Positions 6,921 through 10,548 of a DNA stretch of 10,548 bases are shown here, one piece after another. Position 1 is the first letter of the stretch, and each line of letters begins with the position of its first letter. The position numbers and the translations under genes were made by a program. The notes beneath the pieces were generated by a model. It worked only from the letters and a program-made list of their open reading frames with translations. It was not told where the DNA came from and searched no databases. Origin of the DNA: an uncultured Bacteroidales bacterium (GTDB lineage Bacteria > Bacteroidota > Bacteroidia > Bacteroidales > Bacteroidaceae); contig CADCOX010000149.1 in assembly GCA_902803195.1 (NCBI GenBank), positions 1 through 10,548 on the forward strand. Reading direction: 5' to 3'.

Positions 6921-7032
6921 AGCCTTCGCGTATAGTACGCTCAGGGCTTTACGTATATATGTGTAAGCCTTCGCGTATAGTACGCTCAAGCCTTCGCGTA
7001 TATATGTGTGAGCCTTCGCGTATATATGTGTA
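6921..7032. repeat. Alternating 23/22-bp tandem repeat, five units
   Basis: Units lie at 6921-6943 (A), 6944-6965 (B, diverged), 6966-6988 (A), 6989-7010 (B) and 7011-7032 (B). All but the second begin AGCCTTCGCGTATA. A units end GTACGCTCA and B units end TATGTGT plus A or G. The two A units are identical; the two later B units differ only in the last base; the first B unit has four changes. A plus B makes a 45-bp higher-order period. There are no unique spacers, so this is not a CRISPR array. Confidence 0.9.
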
Positions 7033-7153
7033 GAGCGATGCTTCCCCCTAATCACCTACCCCCTTTCGTCAAATTTCCGTTCATTTCTGCGTTCTTTCCG
7101 TCTCATCATTAAAAATAAGTTCCCGTTTTCGTAAGCGTTCACGTTAAAATTAC

Positions 7154-7161
7154 TACCTTTG
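7154..7161 (+). promoter_or_regulatory. -7 promoter element of the ADP-ribosylglycohydrolase gene
   Basis: TACCTTTG fits TAnnTTTG. A weak -33 candidate, TTTCG, ends 22 bp upstream at 7131. The start codon lies 24 bp after the element, giving a short leader. Confidence 0.7.
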
Positions 7162-7185
7162 TGGCGAAATCTTTAAGCAGGACTT

Positions 7186-8004
7186 ATGAAGAACTACCTC
7201 ATCAGCGAAGCGATTGGCGATATAGCGGGCAGTGCCTACGAAGGCAGGACTCGCCGTATTAAGGATTACAACAAGGTGAAGATGTTCAGCAGCAGAGCAC
7301 ACTTCACCGACGATACCGTGTTGACTTTTGCCTGTGCTGAGGCTTTTATCGACCATCTTGACATGACGATGAATCTTTGGAAATGTGCCAATGAACATCG
7401 CCATGCGGGCTTTGGAAGCAAGTTCAAGCTTTGGATGGCCAGCCATAAACCCCAGCCCTATCGCAGTCTTGGCAATGGTTCCGCCATGCGATGCTCATCG
7501 GCTGGATGGTTGGCAAAAACCGAAGAAGAGTGTATTCGAATGGCTACAGAAACAGCAGCCCCGACACACAATCATCCTGAAGGTATCAAAGGCGCAGTAG
7601 CTACAGCGCTCACCATCTTCCATCTGAAGAATGGCAAGGATAAGGATTTTGTACGTGATCATTTGTTGAACGCGTATTACCCTGACTGGGCAAATCTGAA
7701 GTATGCTGACTTCCACGACTCTTATCGTTTCAATTCTACTTGTGCTGGCACGGTTGGCCCTGCTATCATCTGCTTCTTGGAGTCAGAGGACTATGTTGAT
7801 TGCATCAAGCTTGCCATCAGCCTTGGTGGCGATGCCGACACCCTCGCAGCCATCGCTGGCCCTATGGCCTATGCCTATTACAAGAAGATGCCTGACGCCC
7901 TCGTCTATCAAGCCTTAAAGATGCTTCCCGATTGGATGGTTGATGTTAGTGAGCGATTTGATAAGATAGTTGATAAAAACTCTCAGCATGTTGAGACGAA
8001 ATAA
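7186..8004 (+). CDS. ADP-ribosylglycohydrolase (DraG-type)
   Basis: This 272-residue protein has the usual length and motif order of the DraG/ARH family: GDIAGSAYE (11-19), FTDDT (40-44), SLGNGSAMR (94-102), HNHPEG (128-133), TCAGTVGPAI (185-194) and GGDADT (214-219). The aspartates of TDDT and GGDADT are the expected ligands of the two catalytic metal ions, and all are present, so the enzyme is probably active. The family removes ADP-ribose from modified proteins, nucleic acids or small molecules; the target cannot be read here. No ADP-ribosyltransferase gene lies in the window. The gene has its own promoter and intermediate base composition (29 G/C in 60 at 7261-7320), is bracketed by two copies of a 49-bp repeat, and sits in the same accessory pocket as the toxin-immunity-like pair. 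A defensive or immunity role is possible but unproven. Confidence 0.93.
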   Translation: MKNYLISEAIGDIAGSAYEGRTRRIKDYNKVKMFSSRAHFTDDTVLTFACAEAFIDHLDMTMNLWKCANEHRHAGFGSKFKLWMASHKPQPYRSLGNGSAMRCSSAGWLAKTEEECIRMATETAAPTHNHPEGIKGAVATALTIFHLKNGKDKDFVRDHLLNAYYPDWANLKYADFHDSYRFNSTCAGTVGPAIICFLESEDYVDCIKLAISLGGDADTLAAIAGPMAYAYYKKMPDALVYQALKMLPDWMVDVSERFDKIVDKNSQHVETK

Positions 8005-8031
8005 TATAATCCAATTTTCGAATGTTTTGGC

Positions 8032-8080
8032 GAACTCCTTAGCTCCCAAGCAAGCGGAGCTTGCGAAACTCTTATCCCTT
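8032..8080 (+). repeat. 49-bp direct repeat, right copy
   Basis: Partner of 6406-6454, with the same internal hairpin (GCAAGC 8050-8055, GCTTGC 8059-8064). It starts 27 bp after the ADP-ribosylglycohydrolase stop. The rest of the gap up to comF is pyrimidine-rich filler (repeated CTCC, CTTC and CTCAC words) without a gene. Confidence 0.9.
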
Positions 8081-8217
8081 CACTTTCAATTCTCCATCCC
8101 CTTGTGATGCGTCGCCTTGCTAAGAACTCTTCACTCTCACTCCTAAACCCTACACGCTAAATCTCCACGCTTATCTCACCCCTTCCTTCCATACCCTCAT
8201 TTCGTAGCTTTCGTGAC

Positions 8218-8922
8218 ATGCTTTTCCCGCGTCTGTGTTGCGGCTGTGGACAGCGTTTGGCGCTCGATGAGCAATACATCTGTGCTGAATGTTCAGTCCG
8301 ATTGCCGTTCGAGAGCAATCACGAGTGGGTCTACAATCTGCGCGTGAGTCGTTGGGCTGATCACAAACAGCTGGAGCGTATTGGCGCGTTGATGCGTTAC
8401 GAGCATGGTAATGTTGCGGCTCATATCATTCATGCTTTGAAATACCATCGTCGCTACGATCTCGGTCCTTGGATGGGACGCTTAGCTGTTGAGCGGCTTG
8501 CGGGGAGTGGCCTCTTCGATGGCGTTGATGCCCTGCTACCTTTGCCGCTGACGCGTGCCCGCCAGCGTTTCCGTGGCTTTAATCAGGCAGAGTACATTGC
8601 TCGTGGCATGGGCGAAAGGCTCGGGCTTCCGGTTCTAACGAGCAGCCTTCGGCGTGTAGCCGAACGTGAGTCGCAGACCCACTTCACGCTAAGCGAACGC
8701 CTCGAGAACGCCCGTCACGTTTTCGAACTCCAGGATGCCAGTGGACTCGACGGTCAGCATATTATGCTCGTGGATGATGTCATGACCACTGGGACGACGC
8801 TTTTGGGCGCCGTCGAAGTGTTGGAGGAACGGCCTGCGGTGCGCATCTCCTGCTTCGCATGGGCTTGGGTTATGCTCTCCGAAGCCTCCATGGCGACATC
8901 GCGCGCGGGCGAACATAATTAA
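8218..8922 (+). CDS. comF: ComF-family phosphoribosyltransferase-like protein
   Basis: The protein has 234 residues. An N-terminal zinc-ribbon-like part has CxxC pairs at Cys7/Cys10 and Cys22/Cys25. Family signatures follow in order: ALKYHRRYDLG, LPLPLTRARQRFRGFNQAEYIA, and ESQTHFTLSERLENARHVF. The PRPP-binding loop VDDVMTTGTT lies at 185-194. In naturally competent bacteria ComF assists uptake of single-stranded DNA with ComFA and DprA; in Bacteroidetes the role is untested as far as I know, and the fold is that of type I phosphoribosyltransferases. The ATG at 8218 is the only reasonable start, because the frame upstream reaches a TAA at 8158-8160 without another ATG. No clear promoter was found: a TAGCTTTC at 8205-8212 lies too close to the start. 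The gene stands between the accessory pocket and pnp. Confidence 0.94.
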   Translation: MLFPRLCCGCGQRLALDEQYICAECSVRLPFESNHEWVYNLRVSRWADHKQLERIGALMRYEHGNVAAHIIHALKYHRRYDLGPWMGRLAVERLAGSGLFDGVDALLPLPLTRARQRFRGFNQAEYIARGMGERLGLPVLTSSLRRVAERESQTHFTLSERLENARHVFELQDASGLDGQHIMLVDDVMTTGTTLLGAVEVLEERPAVRISCFAWAWVMLSEASMATSRAGEHN

Positions 8923-8930
8923 AAAAACAT

Positions 8931-8946
8931 AAAAAGAGCCCTTTTT
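8931..8946 (+). terminator. Weak hairpin terminator after comF
   Basis: AAAAAG (8931-8936) and CTTTTT (8941-8946) form a 6-bp stem with a 4-nt loop, 8 bp after the stop codon. The stem has only one G-C pair, so termination here is a guess supported by position and by the separate pnp promoter that follows. Confidence 0.35.
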
Positions 8947-9002
8947 CACGCCTCAGCCAGAATTCTTTAGACATTAAATGCTAAACTTTAAACGAAAATC
9001 CG

Positions 9003-9010
9003 TAACTTTG
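9003..9010 (+). promoter_or_regulatory. -7 promoter element of pnp
   Basis: TAACTTTG followed by C matches TAnnTTTG well. No clear -33 TTTG was found at the right distance. The start codon lies 144 bp downstream, so the transcript would have an unusually long leader. Confidence 0.65.
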
Positions 9011-9079
9011 CGCGGTTTTTTGAGAGTATTTGATTGAAACCATTGTTGTAAAGACAGTAATAAGCATTTATTTCCATAA

Positions 9080-9143
9080 TTGACGCAATAACATTTTTGA
9101 CGCAAGATCGTAGAAAATCGTGAATTGTAAATCGTTAAATCGT
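9080..9143 (+). repeat. Short repeats in the pnp leader
   Basis: TTGACGCAA occurs at 9080-9088 and 9097-9105, 17 bp apart, and AAATCGT at 9115-9121, 9129-9135 and 9137-9143, ending 11 bp before the pnp ATG. They lie inside the predicted 5' leader. They may be only low-complexity AT-rich sequence, which is normal before starts in Bacteroidetes, or sites for autoregulation, which is known for pnp in E. coli. Confidence 0.45.
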
Positions 9144-9154
9144 AAATTTCTAAG

Positions 9155-10548
9155 ATGAACGTAATCACAAAGACAGTCCAGTTGCCCGATGGCCGCGAGA
9201 TTTCCATCGAAACTGGCAAGCTTGCCAAGCAAGCCGACGGAGCCGTGATGCTCCGCATGGGGAATACGATGCTCCTGGCCACTGTGTGTGCCGCTCAGGA
9301 TGCCGTCCCCGGAACTGATTTCATGCCCCTTCAAGTAGAGTATCGCGAGAAATATTCGGCTGCCGGACGTTTCCCCGGTGGCTTCACGAAGCGCGAAGGT
9401 AAGGCTAATGACGACGAAATCCTCACCTGTCGCCTTGTCGACCGTGCGCTCCGTCCCCTCTTCCCCAGCAACTATCACGCTGAGGTGTATGTGAATGTCA
9501 ACCTGTATTCTGCCGACGGCGTGGACATGCCCGACGCATTGGCCGGCTTCGCCGCTTCTGCAGCTCTCAGCTGCTCGGACATCCCCTTCGAGGGTCCTAT
9601 CTCTGAGGTGCGCGTGATCCGTCTGAACGGCGAGTATATCGTTGATCCCACCTTCGAGCAGATGAAGGACGCCGACATGGACATCATGGTCGGTGCTACC
9701 GAAGAGAACATCATGATGGTCGAGGGCGAGATGAAGGAAGTCAGCGAGCAGGATCTGCTCCAGGCCCTGAAGGTCGCTCACGAAGCCATCAAACCTATGT
9801 GCCGCCTGCAGAAAGAACTCAGCAAGGAACTTGGCAAGGACGTCAAGCGCGAGTACTGCCATGAGGTCAACGACGAGGAACTGCGCGAGCAGGTGAACAA
9901 GGAGTGCTACCAGCCCGCTTACGACATTACCAAGCAGGCACTCGAGAAGCACGCCCGTGCCGAAGCCTTCGAGAAGGTTCGCGAGGACTTCAAGGTCCGT
10001 TATGCTGAGGCTCATCCTGATATGGAAGCTGCCGAGCTCGAGGAGAAAAACGCCCTCGTCGATCGTTATTACCACGATGTGGAGCGCGACGCCATGCGCC
10101 GTTGCATCCTCGACGAAGGCATCCGTCTTGACGGTCGCGGCACCACTGACATCCGCCCCATCTGGTGCGAGGTCAGCCCGCTGCCCGGCCCTCACGGAAG
10201 CAGCATCTTCACCCGTGGTGAGACCCAGTCGCTCTCGACCGTCACCCTCGGCACGAAGCTCGACGAGAAGCTCGTTGACGACGTCCTCGACCGCTCCTAC
10301 ATGCGCTTCCTGCTTCACTACAACTTCCCGCCCTTCTCAACGGGTGAGGCTAAGGCCCAGCGCGGCGTAGGCCGCCGCGAGATTGGTCACGGCCACCTCG
10401 CATGGCGCGCCCTGAAGGGTCAGATTCCTGCCGACTATCCCTACACCGTACGTGTCGTCAGCGACATCCTCGAGAGCAACGGTTCCAGCTCTATGGCTAC
10501 CGTCTGCGCAGGTACCCTTGCTCTGATGGACGCCGGTGTACCCATCAA
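9155..10548 (+). CDS. pnp: Polyribonucleotide nucleotidyltransferase (PNPase), 3'-partial
   Basis: PNPase degrades RNA 3' to 5' by phosphorolysis and helps mRNA turnover in the cytoplasm. The first 464 codons are visible of an expected 700 or more; the window ends inside the gene. The N-terminal RNase PH domain shows MLLATVCA, FMPLQVEYREKYSAAGRFPGG and RLVDRALRPLFP. A helical linker region follows (about residues 210-330). The second, catalytic RNase PH domain starts near RRCILDEGIRLDGRG, with PLPGPHGSSIFTRGETQ, LLHYNFPPFSTGEA, and SDILESNGSSSMATVCAG. KH and S1 RNA-binding domains should follow beyond the edge. ATG at 9155 is preceded by an A/T-rich segment rather than a Shine-Dalgarno sequence, as is usual in this phylum. 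The gene has its own promoter. The neighbour upstream is comF, not rpsO as in enterobacteria. Confidence 0.98.
   Translation, partial: MNVITKTVQLPDGREISIETGKLAKQADGAVMLRMGNTMLLATVCAAQDAVPGTDFMPLQVEYREKYSAAGRFPGGFTKREGKANDDEILTCRLVDRALRPLFPSNYHAEVYVNVNLYSADGVDMPDALAGFAASAALSCSDIPFEGPISEVRVIRLNGEYIVDPTFEQMKDADMDIMVGATEENIMMVEGEMKEVSEQDLLQALKVAHEAIKPMCRLQKELSKELGKDVKREYCHEVNDEELREQVNKECYQPAYDITKQALEKHARAEAFEKVREDFKVRYAEAHPDMEAAELEEKNALVDRYYHDVERDAMRRCILDEGIRLDGRGTTDIRPIWCEVSPLPGPHGSSIFTRGETQSLSTVTLGTKLDEKLVDDVLDRSYMRFLLHYNFPPFSTGEAKAQRGVGRREIGHGHLAWRALKGQIPADYPYTVRVVSDILESNGSSSMATVCAGTLALMDAGVPI

Larger units (their letters stand above)
6240..7185. other. Repeat-rich stretch without a supported gene
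   Basis: No convincing coding region exists on either strand in these 946 bases. In order, it holds: a 17-codon ORF at 6269-6322 that matches nothing I know; one copy of a 49-bp direct repeat (6406-6454), preceded by a small GTTAAG/CTTAAC hairpin (6401-6417); a segment with CCGTGT and ACACGG as a loose inverted pair (about 6500-6526); the AGTGGARG cluster (6594-6805); a GAGCAT/ATGCTC hairpin (6842-6861) just after AAGGAGA; the alternating tandem repeat (6921-7032); and the promoter of the ADP-ribosylglycohydrolase gene. It reads like a deposit of several unrelated repeats. Confidence 0.7.

Noticed and set aside
6921..7032. CRISPR array
   Set aside because: The units are contiguous, with no unique spacers, and no cas gene is nearby.
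6852..7055. Minus-strand ORF of 67 codons
   Set aside because: Most of it is the tandem repeat translated in an open frame because the 45-bp period is divisible by three. No start signal or family supports it as a gene.
8205..8212. TAGCTTTC as a -7 element for comF
   Set aside because: The last base of the consensus does not match, and it ends 5 bp before the ATG, leaving almost no leader.
9068..10318. Long open frame (416 codons) on the minus strand
   Set aside because: It is the antisense mirror of pnp and runs through the pnp promoter leader; it has no recognisable domain.

Overview
The window looks like a chromosomal segment of a Bacteroidales bacterium, most likely Prevotellaceae-like. 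The grounds are three TAnnTTTG-type -7 promoter elements (upstream of alaS, the ADP-ribosylglycohydrolase gene and pnp), starts without Shine-Dalgarno sequences, the character of the proteins and a moderately high GC content in the housekeeping genes. The genus is an inference. All confident genes lie on the + strand.

Layout. Positions 2-2127 hold a tight three-gene cluster: a secreted alpha/beta-hydrolase esterase (5' end outside the window), a YjjG-type HAD nucleotidase joined to it by a TAATG overlap, and a maltose O-acetyltransferase-type hexapeptide acetyltransferase. After a promoter region comes alaS (2327-5035), followed by a strong hairpin terminator. Positions 5144-6239 are abruptly AT-rich and carry two short-spaced ORFs. 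The first is a free-standing GIY-YIG-like nuclease domain of the kind found at the C-terminus of Rhs/polymorphic toxins. The second is a 267-residue protein in the position expected of its immunity partner. Positions 6240-7185 contain no supported gene but are rich in repeats. An ADP-ribosylglycohydrolase gene (7186-8004) follows, then comF (8218-8922) and pnp (9155 to the right edge, incomplete).

The most unusual signals are these. (1) A 108-bp palindromic element with 36-bp arms and nested hairpins is inserted exactly in frame in alaS, adding 36 residues between the aminoacylation and editing regions. It is open in only one of the three forward frames and carries a canonical G-quadruplex pattern on each strand. 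(2) An orphan toxin-tip/immunity-like pair sits directly downstream of alaS. (3) The gene-free stretch holds eight copies of AGTGGARG in both orientations, an alternating 23/22-bp tandem repeat, and one of two 49-bp direct repeats that bracket the ADP-ribosylglycohydrolase gene.

Taken together, alaS and comF-pnp look like stable core genes. The roughly 3 kb between them looks like an accessory pocket that has received toxin-related genes and repeats.
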